Shown here: positions 24,101-57,358 of the stretch, one piece after another
How the letters are laid out: the number at the start of each line of letters is the position of its first letter
Numbering within the stretch: the first letter of the stretch is position 1
From: Ciona intestinalis
Lineage: Eukaryota > Chordata > Ascidiacea > Phlebobranchia > Cionidae
Direction of reading: 5' to 3'
Length of the DNA: 64,000 nt
Assembly: GCF_000224145.3 (NCBI RefSeq)
Contig: NC_020170.2
Location: 944,914-1,008,913, forward strand
Translations under genes and position numbers: made by a program
The notes under the pieces: generated by a model
Told to the model about the DNA's origin: nothing
Database searches by the model: none
The model's input: only the letters and a program-made list of their open reading frames with translations

Positions 24101-26064
24101 CCAGTACACTGCTGAACTCTTCTTAAGTCTCACGATGGCTGAACAAGATGGTACCATGGTTCGATTTTCAGTTTTAGGTCGAGCCATTCTTGGTGTGGTG
24201 GAAAAGTTAATCAAACATCCAGATAATGATGATTGTATACAATGTGCAGTGCGTGTGCTGAAGGTATACTTAGTCGTTATATTTTGGAATGTATGTCTTT
24301 TAAATAGCATAGTGTTTCTCAGCCTTGTTTTGTGGTAATAAATGTAAGCTTCAATTTATAGCATCGCATTGTCAACTTTCTGAAACCAAGTTTCACAACA
24401 TCAGCATACATAACATGATTTCACTTTTACAATAAACTGGAGTAAGAAAATATAACATATAGTCTGAAACACCGAAATGAGAAATACTGGTTGTTATAGT
24501 ATTAAACATAAATTTTTCTATTTTACTTTACAGTTGACCATCATTTCTTTGGAAGATGCTTTACAAAATGATGGCAAAGATTCTACAACAAAACTTGCTA
24601 ACATATTGGACCAACTAACAAGCTTATCCAATGATGCATCATCTAAACTTAACAACTTGAGTAAAAACTTGCTCAAGGGACTTCTTAAACTAAGAGAGCA
24701 AAACTGGGGTCGTGCACCAGCCGACGAGCCCCATAAGCCACAAGATGAACCACAAACTGGTCAGCTGTTTTACCCCACACCCCCTGGACAGGATCCAAAT
24801 TATATACTGGTCAGTTTTAGTTTGTTTTCTTTAGTATTTCAATATTTTTTTAATACTGGTCAGTTTCTTCATAAAGGATAATTGTATATGGGACTTGAAA
24901 TCGGTTTTAAGTTGTCCAAAATTATATACTGGTCAGTTTTAGTTTGTTTTCTTTAGTATTTCAATATTTTTTTAAATACTAGTCAGTGTTTTCAAAAATG
25001 ATATTGGAATATATGAGACTTGTTGTGAAATTGGTTTTAAGTTGTCTAAGCTATCAGATTCCACAAGTCACTTTAAATGACATAAACTCTGTCCAGCCAC
25101 TGTGCATTGGATGAATGCCGGTTCTTTTTAATGATTTAGGTATTTATAAAATAAACTCTATCAAATTTAAATACATCAAGACACACTAGTTATTATACCC
25201 ATATGTAAAGGTTTAATACTCTATCTACTTTTCGTAGTTCCTGGCAAGATTTAGCAATGCTTATGACAGTTGAACAGCAAACAAAACATCAATTATTAAC
25301 ATGATTGACTTGAGTTCATGTAAACATTAGATTAAATAAGGTTAATAAGCTGTTTGTACATTTTGCACCAGGTTACCCTTCAGTGACATGTGATGTTTAA
25401 ACAACAATTAAGTTCCTGGTATTTGGTCCTTTCTGAAAAAAAAAACAAAAATAAATAAAACAAAAATGAATCTTAAACATGTTGTCAAATACTACCAAAC
25501 CCATTAACAAAATTTGCTGGCCATTTAATTAACCGGTATACTTATATCAGAATGAGCCAGTCTTCTTCACACCACAAGGAGTTGAATACACGACAGCAGA
25601 TGCTGCCGATCCAGAATTCTACCAGCAGCATCTTGCCCATCACCAATTACAAGCATTTGAACCAGATGTGTATGACCAATACTTGTATGAAGACGTAAGC
25701 TGACATGGTTTTAAACTACATTTTTTTATAATTTCTAATGAAGTGCAACAACTCATTGTATAATTTTCCTAAATTCATTTTATAATTTAAATAAATAGTA
25801 GCTTTAAACCAGAGTATTATGTAGTATAACTTATCATATAATGTAAACAACTTATCATATCATATAATGTAAATATTGTTAATTTAACTGTGTGATCTAA
25901 ATAGGTTTGTATATGATAAGCTGTAAGGTATGATAATGTGAAATTAGAAATACATTAGCATTTGTAACTTTGATGTGCTGTACGTACATCTATTCTAAAA
26001 ATATAGACATTTTTCTTTAGCATGCATTATGATGCTTGCTAACAGAACTATTTGGTAAGCATTT

Positions 26065-26102
<38 letters not shown>

Positions 26103-26373
26103 TTTATTTATCCCAACAAATTTCTACAACAAAGACCATCAGTTTAAAAAATCAAAGAAAAAGCGTTTTTTTAAACAAAATATATATCATTCTTTCATTT
26201 ATATATTTTTTTAATTCAGTATAAACTTCCATTTTTACCAGTATTCTTTTAACCCTGCTGATGACAATGTGGCACCGTACGCTGCCTGGTCGGCTGGTGA
26301 CCAGTTTGACGCCGGTTGTGCAGAAGATGATTACGACCAGGAGTTCGACAATTTCTTGCGACAAATGCCTTAA
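18124..26373 (+). CDS. PAIP1: PAIP1, poly(A)-binding-protein-interacting protein 1 (enlarged form)
   Basis: Translation coactivator that bridges PABP with eIF4A/eIF3. Exons: 18124-18778, 18962-19075, 20318-20419, 21102-21199, 21672-22307, 22561-22609, 23209-23378, 23839-24005, 24086-24263, 24534-24809, 25551-25694 and 26242-26373. In phase they give 906 aa, about twice human PAIP1. Residues 1-218 are rich in N, S, Q and Y and look prion-like. A PAM2 motif (LSAEAKEFIP, key residues L311, A315, F318, P320) ends exon 4. Exon 5 adds 212 residues I do not recognise. The MIF4G domain covers about 553-775. REQNWGR, DPNYI and FFTPQGV then match the vertebrate C-terminal part, and the tail is acidic and aromatic as in the PABP-binding PAM1 region. 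The exon 5 acceptor was chosen at 21672 because the earlier AG at 21658 would bring an in-frame stop. An AATAAA is at 26695. Intron 2 carries a hAT element and intron 3 a MITE. Confidence 0.9.
19219..20103. mobile_element. non-autonomous hAT element, copy 2 (885 bp)
   Basis: It has the same inverted ends as copy 1 (CAGGATTGTAAAA and TTTTACAATCCTG). A perfect 8-bp target duplication, GTAATAGT, lies at 19211-19218 and 20104-20111. The sub-terminal TCCGGACGGTGA motif occurs near both ends. A 48-bp tandem duplication occupies 19731-19826, where copy 1 has a single unit. There is no transposase. It sits in PAIP1 intron 2. Confidence 0.92.
20497..20691 (+). mobile_element. ~195-bp MITE (Cimi-1-like), forward
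   Basis: The inverted ends are ATAGTAGGGTGGGGGAAGAT and its complement, and the flanks suggest a TA target. Internal landmarks are TTTGGTAGTAAACAAAG, CCGTATCCTCACGACT and AAAACACGATTAGG. This is the best-preserved copy left of DPYD. It sits in PAIP1 intron 3. Confidence 0.9.
24795..25052. repeat. 122-bp tandem duplication across a PAIP1 splice donor
   Basis: The block running from the last bases of PAIP1 exon 10 through its ACTG/GTCAGT donor and into the intron is repeated about 122 bp downstream. The two donors are at 24810 and 24932. The second copy ends around TTTTAAGTTGTCT. Only the first donor follows coding sequence. Extending to the second would bring a stop codon. Confidence 0.88.
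26068..26101. repeat. (TA)n microsatellite
   Basis: A run of about 16 TA dinucleotides in PAIP1 intron 11. Confidence 0.95.
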
Positions 26374-28049
26374 GCATCAGTGTTATTACAGTATTCTAGA
26401 AGAGCGATAAATTCACCCCGTTCAAGGGGTCGCACTAGTGGTACACTTGTGTGTGTTCTGTACTTCCGAGTTATTTAATAGTTTTAATGTTACGTTGCGC
26501 TGAGCAGCTCAAGTCAAAAATTTGGTATACTTCTGGTTGATTTTAGCATATAAAATATTTTTAACAGACTCTCATGTTTAAAGCGTCAACACTGCCATGG
26601 AGAGTACATGTATAAAATAATTTAAATATTCCAAAAATTCATTTTTGTTGCAATTTCGTTATATCCGTTCCTTTTTCTACTGTGTGCACAGGTCAATAAA
26701 ATGGTTTTCAGAATTACTGGTATTTAAAATTTTCAATTATTTTTTTATTTTTTTGTCTCTATTTATGTGATTCATCTATCTACCCAAATTCAAGAAGACA
26801 CTTATGTCTGCTTCATACATTTCTATATTTCTTTCCATAAAACAAAGGTCAGTCTCTCACCACTGTCATTGAATATAGTTTGGTAAGCCATGTTCCACTT
26901 TTTGCTTTGCTTTCAAGACAACACGATGATCAACAAATGTACGTAACTATATAACTTATAAATAAAGGCAAGCTCCACAAGATATTCTTGGCAGGATTGG
27001 GTAATGTGCAACTGTTGAACAAGAAAAAAAACAATGCACGAGGAGAGGTGCACCTTTGTAAGTGATGATTACAAATAGTCTCCGATCTTTTTTTCATCCC
27101 AAATTTGGTTAGCCTTATAGAGCAGGGTGGAATGTGTAAGATTTCTAAAGTACAAAACATCAAACTGTTTTATAGCTATGACTAAACAGGGTTTCAAAAG
27201 CGGTGCTGTTAAGAGCTCGTTATAAAGATTGGAAATTTAGGTTAAGGTAACATTACCCATGCGACAGACTGTATTTATCTATTACTAGTTTGTAATACCA
27301 TTGAAATCTTATAGGAAAGAGTATAAGTTTCTACTAATAAACATTAGTTTTGGTTAAATATTCAAAGTATTCCTAGAATCTCAATTTATTTATCAGTAAC
27401 GCCACAGAAGAAAAATATCTGGTAAAAAAGGATAGACAGTAACACATATGGAAGATTGTCATATTACAAATATTATGGCTAACACGAATAATTAATGAGA
27501 TTGCAAACAGACGAAAAAGTGCACAAGGAATTTTAAGATATAATCTCAGAAACACAACAGTGACGTGAATAATGTGGCTTGTGACATCACAGGCAGTGGC
27601 ATTGTTAAGAGGATGTAGGAGCGCTCTTATTCCTCCGGACTTCATCCGGATGTACAAGGAAGACACGATCAGAAATTCGAACATCTTTGGCACGAACACG
27701 TTCTCTTTAAATACAAAGTTTAATATTTTTAAAAAATTTAAACATTTTATATCTGGTTGAAAACTTAAGACTTCAAATCCTCAATATTTTTATTTATAGT
27801 TATGTATTAATTCTATTTAGTAATAAATTTTAAACATTTTTATATGTGTAAGCCACCCCTATAAATATACTCTAAAAATCAATAATGTGAAGGTTTTGAG
27901 TTATGGGTATACCTCATATGAACACTAAAAATACATACCAATACAATACAGAAAATCCCATACAATAAAATACAAAAAACAAACTGCTGAGACAGGGCAA
28001 TGCATTATAAATAAATAATGAAAAAATCAACACATTGTTTAAAATCAAC
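26374..28049. other. convergent PAIP1-LEXM 3' region
   Basis: It holds the PAIP1 3' UTR (AATAAA at 26695-26700) and the presumed LEXM 3' UTR. Open frames of 77-108 codons occur on the minus strand around 26930-27699. They are hydrophobic, have no recognisable domain and no convincing splice context, so I do not call them genes. Confidence 0.55.
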
Positions 28050-31000
28050 CTACTTCATATAAAAATCTCTTTCTCTTGAATAGAATCTTGGTTGAGTTGA
28101 ATTAAAGACATGAGCACTTCCATATCTATGTTGAGCCTCACTCCAACGTTGGTCATCATAACGACCGGCTCCAACTGGATTCTACAAGTTTGAAAACACA
28201 ATTAAAGGTTAAAGGTGACACTATGTAGTTATGTACCAACTTCTTTAACATAGATTCATATTTACTGTACGCTAAAATACATGCTTCGAAATTAGAATTT
28301 GATACAAGACAGCTGCAAATCAAGCTGTTTTTATGTTTGTAGTTCAACCTAGTGGTCTTGGGCAAGACACTTAACGGCAATTGTTCAAAAGCAACTTTAT
28401 ATAAAAGCATATTTTTATACCATAAATTTACTTTTCTTGAATAGCATTGAAGTAACGATTTTGTGTCATATGGTTCTAAATAAACCAAACCAAATAAGCA
28501 TAACAATTAAGGAAACTGTAATCTTCAAGGTGCAATACTTCTTATTAAAAAATCTTATTTGGTACACTTCATGTATATAATACCATGTTCCCTGTAAAGA
28601 AACGATTTGCTCTTTTGTCGAATCTTTCAGCAGAAGAAAGAAAAGGAGGCAAGTCTCTTTGTTTGCTTCTCACTGCACCAGCAGAGTAACTGTTTGGAGC
28701 AGGACTGCTGGGCCGACGTGGGCATTGGGACAATGTGCAGCAGTAGACTCGCTCTGAGGGTTGACCAGGATATTGCTGGACCTTGTAAGGAAAATACAAC
28801 AGGTTGGCATTATAAAGCATGCATTAATAAAAGAATTGCTGCTTATCATTTTATAAAGCTTTTTTTTTCAAGTTTGTATTGACATTTTAATGGCCTATTT
28901 AGGTTGGATCATTAGGGTAACAACATTTGTGCACAAAGTATTTTTTTAGGAAATGCTTTATTGGATTTTTATGGGAACCCATGTTTTATCTTTGTAATGT
29001 CAGAATACCTTTCCAAACTGCCCATGTTTCTTTTTATGCTCATTTGTCCAAGTATCCAGAAATGAAGAAAGATTGTATTCACCAGGTCCCAAATCACTCA
29101 CTTTCTGTAAAAGCAATATAACCGTAAAAGCAATTAGCAAAGTATATCAGATGGTTTAATGTCGCTCATAAAACTTTTCGTCATCGTTCTCATTGTGCTC
29201 ACTTATCCATAAACAAATTATAAATTAGTAAGTGACTTGTACAGTCTACATACCAAGAAGAGTTGGTTTCTTATCTAAATATTAAACAATGATAACCAAT
29301 AATTAAACACCAATATATAAACAAAATTCAATATTCTATTTATCTCACAGCAACAGCGTAATGTCCGGTGTTCTTAGCTTTGGTTCTCTCCCCAGTGAAC
29401 AAATCATAAGGTCCTCTCTTGCTCACCACCTTACTAAGGATCTGTTCAGTGAAGCTCGCCTTCTCATATCTTCCAGGAGCAAGCTCACATCCAACGAGTT
29501 GGAAGTGAACGTAGGGGTGGAGGANNNNNNNNNNNNNNNNNNNNNNNNNNNNNNNNNNNNNNNNNNNNNNNNNNATGAAAAAAAAAAAAATCCAAAAAAA
29601 ATAATCACCCACAAAGTAACATACTTGGTAACTCGTAAGCTGGCACGAGGTGTTAAACCCGTGTTATAACGACTGTCGTTTTCCAGCCACGCGAGGATAA
29701 AGTAAGTTACATACATTCATTCATTACATACATTCATCAATAACATAAAAACCTTAGAGTGAAAAATATGCTACAGCTAAGAGCTAAGTAAGCCATACAT
29801 TTATTTACTATTGCTGTTTAAAATTACAGTTTATATATACATAAAAACAATTTAGAATTTTTTGAAAAAATTATTCCGAGCTGATATATTAAATGAGTTA
29901 AATAATATACCTGCCAATTGGTAATTACTTCTAATACAACATTCCTGGATATAATTTACAATATTTTACCAGCATCAAGCATTCCTACAATACTAGCAGA
30001 TTGAGCTTGTCTCTCTTCTTTTAAAGCAGCTGGCACACCACCCTTTCCATAAGTTCCAGGTCCAGGCAAGTCAGTCTGCGTAAGTTTATATTCTGTACAC
30101 TTTTCTTTATAAGCAAGTTAAATGATTGACAGTTATTTATCTATGCATGGCAGGGCAACTAAATTTGCTAATAACACATTTTTTTATACAATCCGTGTGT
30201 ACTTACAAGTTACCACATATGTAACTGTATGGATTATTGTTGTTATTACAAGAACCCATTAATAACCACTGGGTTAAAACAATGACATGTAATTTGTTTT
30301 TCACTTATCATATATTGTAAGATGTCTGTACATACAACACTAGTTTGCTGTTAAATTTCAATTATAAATATAACTCCAACATAAAACCGATGTAACAAAC
30401 ACATATAGTGCAAAGTACACAGCACAGCCTATGCTATCTAATTAGTTCCCACAAAGTTAAACATAATATAAAAATAAAACTCACAGAAAATTTCTTCCTA
30501 AACCTCTGATCCCTGGTCGAGCAGATGCCCCTCGTGCTCGAAGGTTTCTTCTCCAAAGCATCAATGAAGTCCAACTTATTCACATTATATTTACCAGGTC
30601 CTAACTTTCTTTTTTGCTCCTTTTTCTTCATCCATTGCTCCCTGTGGGAACATAAATTGTCTCTTAGGCTATTCTCATATTTGAATGAGATGACAATTAT
30701 TTATCCCATGGTCAGTTACAGTCGGTAACTCGTTATAACACATGTGTGTTCTGTATCATACACCTATTGCCGCTTACCAATTATTACGTATTTTGTATTG
30801 TCTGATTTTGTTTTGTGCTTTTTTTGTATGGTTGGACAACCCATTAGTGTCAGTCACACATACGTTTTACAAAAATACAAATCCAATATTTTTTACACAG
30901 ACCTTTTTACTATATTAAGGAAATCTGGGATGTAGGCCAGACCATTCAGGACACCTAAAACCTATCAGTCGTCACCTATACAGAAGATGAGGAATCTGAG

Positions 31001-32584
31001 CCATCCTCATCGTCTCATATGATCTCTTCCATCCAGGACCATCTGCTCGCTCTCCAACAGCTTGTTCATTGAAACCTCCAACATCCACATAGTAAGTCCC
31101 AGGAGCAAGTCTAATTAAATATTCATCATATTATTTCTTTTAAATTGAGTTAAAAATTAAAAGTTTGTTTGGTGTTATCATAAAAATAAAATTAGTTAGA
31201 CCTGCAAAAAATGTAGACTCCATGTAATATTATCCAGGTTTTCATATGCAAATGCATCTGTCAGCTAATTTCTAGGCTAATTATGTAGCCATGCCAGCTG
31301 TCAGGATACTGCAATATTACACTGATCTGTAATTGCTAAATTGGAATTACAGTCATACTTCATGCAATAAACACAGTCTTATTTATCTTACTTTCTCTTC
31401 AGTTCATCGGTAGATTTTTTACAATAGGGAACTTGAGTGAAAGTTCCAGGCACTTTGCTCTGTGGATGAACACCTGATACATCAAATCTGCACAAGAAAT
31501 AAATTAGAATGACTAGGCTATATTAGATTAAAAGAAGACATAATCAAATTAGACACATTTTTAAAAGGTTGATTAACAAATAAGAAAAAATGCATAATAT
31601 GTCTTAAAAAGCAAATGCTAGTAGTAGTGTATAAACTAAATTATAAGACTTTCCTAAAAACATAACTGAACCATATATCCGTATTTTAAGCTAATTCAAT
31701 TTTTTAATATTTAAACTATTTATTTCAACGGTCCATGAATAAACAAAAGACTCAACAAATTGGATAATACTATGTCACTGCATTGTTTTCTAGGAAAAAA
31801 AACATGAAACAAAACAAACGTTTATGTTCTACTGTTTCAAGCAACATTATACATCTCATTGTGTCCAGCATAGTTTGTGAATTTAAATTCAAAGAAAGCA
31901 TGCTGGCATATTTAATTGTAATACGATACTATTAAAGGGAGGATTTAATTTAAACAAAAGATTTAAATGTAAGCATATGTAATGTGTTTGTAATTGACAA
32001 AAATAGTGATTACATTCCTTTACCTGCATTAGGAAATATAGTTTAGCAAATAAAGGAAACTACTATAACTTCTTTGCTAGTTGCATCTAATAACTGTACA
32101 TATTTCATTAAAAATAGTTGAAATGTTTAAAACGATAACCATTTAATATGAAATCTTTGCTTCATAAAAATAATGAACTTCTTAATGATTGCTTAATTTA
32201 GTAATCAAAACACTTTTTAAGTAACAGTACAGAAGTATCTATACTAACATAGTTTTATAAATTTAAACAATTACCTATGGGTCATAAGTAGGCGCACTAG
32301 CCACTATACCACGGAATCTTCCGACAGTACATAGCAGAATAGGCTGGTGGAAAGTATTAGTGGTTGGTGGTTAGGGGGTTAGGTGTTGATGGTTATAGTT
32401 GGTGGTTTATAGGGGTTAGGAGTTTGTGGTTCTAGGAGTTAGTGGTTAGCAAATAAGGTGGGGAAAGATTCTTCACTAGCACCCATAAGTGTATACAATA
32501 TGGAACTAATGTAGTGGTTTTATTGAAATTATACCTTGCTGTTTGTGTTCCAAATGGTGATCCTTCGAATAACTTGGTTGCCAT
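28050..32584 (-). CDS. LEXM: LEXM/CIMAP2-like ciliary microtubule-associated protein (partly hidden by gap)
   Basis: Orthologue of lymphocyte expansion molecule (C1orf177, later CIMAP2), a protein with SHIPPO-type PGPG(x)Y repeats associated with ciliary and sperm-tail microtubules. Exons in transcript order: 32535-32584, 31392-31487, 30976-31110, 30485-30641, 29970-30075, an exon ending at 29349 whose start lies in or beside the 50-N gap, 28584-28781 and 28050-28181. Known phases agree. Repeat signatures are LAPGTYYVDVGGF, LGPGKYNV, LPGPGTYGKGG, LAPGRYEKA, SPAPNSYSAGAV and PVGAGRYD. The opening (GSPFGTQTAR, FDVSGVHPQSKVPGTF) and RGPYDLFTGER match my memory of the vertebrate protein well. The sixth exon must stop at a GTGAGA donor; read on, it meets a stop two codons later. 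The visible part codes for about 350 residues against about 410 in human. It is head-to-head with DPYD. Confidence 0.86.
28351..28386 (+). mobile_element. very short SINE relic
   Basis: It contains GGGCAAGACACTTAACGG, the middle landmark of the window's SINE family, with nothing recognisable beyond it. It lies in the last LEXM intron. Confidence 0.5.
29525..29574. other. assembly gap (50 N)
   Basis: Exactly 50 N, so a placeholder. It separates LEXM exon 6 from a SINE tail and probably hides that exon's splice acceptor and the SINE head. Confidence 0.99.
29575..29735 (+). mobile_element. SINE tail module
   Basis: An A-rich run is followed by AAAGTAACATACTTGG, the CTGGCACGAGGTGTTAAACC block, GCCACGCGAGGATAAAG and an ATTC-type tail, as in the SINEs at 8167 and 61875. 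The head is probably inside the adjacent gap. Confidence 0.8.
32345..32455 (+). repeat. degenerate GT-rich tract
   Basis: Irregular repeats of GGTTAG, GGTGGTT and TTAGGGG on one strand in LEXM intron 1. It is G-rich on the + strand only, somewhat like decayed telomeric repeat. Confidence 0.6.
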
Positions 32585-33238
32585 GGCATTTATTGGTATA
32601 ATGTATAATTCAAAAACAAAAGTACGCAGGTGCCGTATACTTTAGGCACCTAATGCATCAGTGTGTAGGCAACACTAGCTATCCAATATCATTATAAATC
32701 AGCCACAAAACGCTCAACCTAGAAATGTATACATTGGATATAATCTAAAAATGTTATACCTACAGTTTTTAGTAGCAGCATTTTTCTTTAAAACGTCCTT
32801 TATACAAACAAATAGAATACAAATGATGTGCAAATCATTTCTGCTAAATTAGAATATTTTGTGCCCATATAGCGCATAAGCTCCTTGTAAACTCATATTC
32901 GACGACGATGCGTACCTTCGTCAAGCTACGTCTCCATGGTGACTACGCATGAATAGTCAAGCGTATGATGATTCATCATATGACGTCAGAAGGAAGGAAA
33001 CGTGACTTCGCGTAAACCGTTCGTCGCCAAACAAGAGGGTTGCGTCTCCACGCGTGCAATGGGGCACGCGGACTTCATTAAAGTCTGTAACGCTTTGTTA
33101 TGCTCGTCAGTTGCGGAAGTCTTTCACTACTGCGTGTTACAGATTTTATACTATTGTTAGGTTGCTTATTCTTCTTGCTTTTAGGTGTTCTTTATATATA
33201 ATCTGTGTAAACAGTGGAATATTTGATCAGCATAAACC
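32585..33238. promoter_or_regulatory. divergent LEXM-DPYD promoter region
   Basis: These 654 bp separate the two start codons, which face away from each other. The half nearer DPYD is richer in CpG than its surroundings. It contains a perfect CRE palindrome, TGACGTCA, at 32981-32988 and an X-box-like site at 32930-32943. I could not place a TATA box with confidence. Confidence 0.65.
32930..32943. promoter_or_regulatory. RFX X-box-like site
   Basis: GTCTCCATGGTGAC fits the X-box pattern GTHNYYATRRNAAC with one mismatch and is nearly palindromic. It is 346 bp upstream of the LEXM start, a plausible place for RFX control of a ciliary gene. A second partial match, GTTGCCATGGCA, overlaps the LEXM start codon at 32577-32588. 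Confidence 0.5.
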
Positions 33239-56297
<23,059 letters not shown>

Positions 56298-57358
56298 ACC
56301 GGGAAAGAAGGGCAACGGGTGTACATAGAACATTTTAGGTGCGGTCAAGCTGAAAAGTAGCGTGTGTAATCATTTTTGTGTGTGTTTATTGCGTAGATCA
56401 TGTTGGCTTATACATAAATCTAAAATGTTGTTTTTGTTTTATTGGACTAATGTTTCTCCACTGTTGGAAAGAATTTAATGTTGTGCCTTTAAGATTCGAA
56501 AGTGCTGAATTTCATTAAGTATATTCATTTTAACAGCCCTACACCTCAAATCCTTTTTTTCTGTACTGCTAATAGTTATCCCATCAAAATATACAAAATA
56601 CTTAGGCTTTGACTGCGAACATCATCTTATATTCACAGTACTATAACTTTGCCATTACCATTTGTAACCACACTTCATTGAAATGTAGAGAATAAAGTAG
56701 CACAACACGCACTGCTTCTGTTTTCCGCTCCGAGCAAATTTGACTGTTTATCAACAGACTGGTTGCGTTTGCGGGTAGCGAATCTATTATTTGTAACACT
56801 TTGAAACTACTTTTTTCGTTGAAAATTTGCATCGTTGTAATGTAGGTCATATGTGGCTTGTGTTGCCGATAGAATGATGCTATAACAACGTAGTTACTGC
56901 TAGAGTTAGATCAGTGGTTTTTAACATATAGTAAGTGTATATGTAGTAGATGGGGGGATTTGGGACAACTTTAGCGCATAAAATATTCAAATATCCTGAT
57001 TGTGTTTTAATCTATTAACAACGTTTTATGGGAGTCGTGAGGATACGGTTTATAATACTGTGAGTGTTCTTTGTTTATTACCAAATGGGACCAGAAAACA
57101 AAATGAAAGATGTCCCATTTTCCCCCAATGTACTATACTATTTTTGATACGTGTGCATACTGTTGCTTTCGTTATTATCCAGTAAAGTGGCAGGTCATTT
57201 ATTTAATGTTGTACACCAGTTTGCTTAAGAACATGGGTAATTAGACTGTTTTTATTGTAAATGTTATTCTTTAATATAAAAAGACAACATACTACAGTTT
57301 CAGTATATCAGCATTTAGCCTTATTAGAGTACGAAGTAGGTTTTCACAATCAATTAGA
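56298..57358. other. DPYD-arylsulfatase spacer
   Basis: It holds the DPYD 3' UTR (AATAAA at 56691-56696), one MITE at 56942-57136, and the presumed arylsulfatase promoter. No coding exon is seen. Confidence 0.65.
56942..57136 (-). mobile_element. Cimi-1-like MITE, reverse
   Basis: TGTAGTAGATGGGGGGATTT at the left and CCCATTTTCCCCCAATGTAC at the right. It is about 195 bp with all internal landmarks. It lies between DPYD and the arylsulfatase gene. Confidence 0.85.

Noticed and set aside
27373-27699. 108-codon hydrophobic open frame on the minus strand
   Set aside because: AT-rich DNA, no domain, no splice context, and overlapping frames on the other strand; most likely chance.
29345-29524. 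LEXM ending at the stop just after the sixth exon
   Set aside because: A GTGAGA donor precedes the stop, and two further in-phase exons (28584-28781, 28050-28181) continue the PG-rich repeat pattern.
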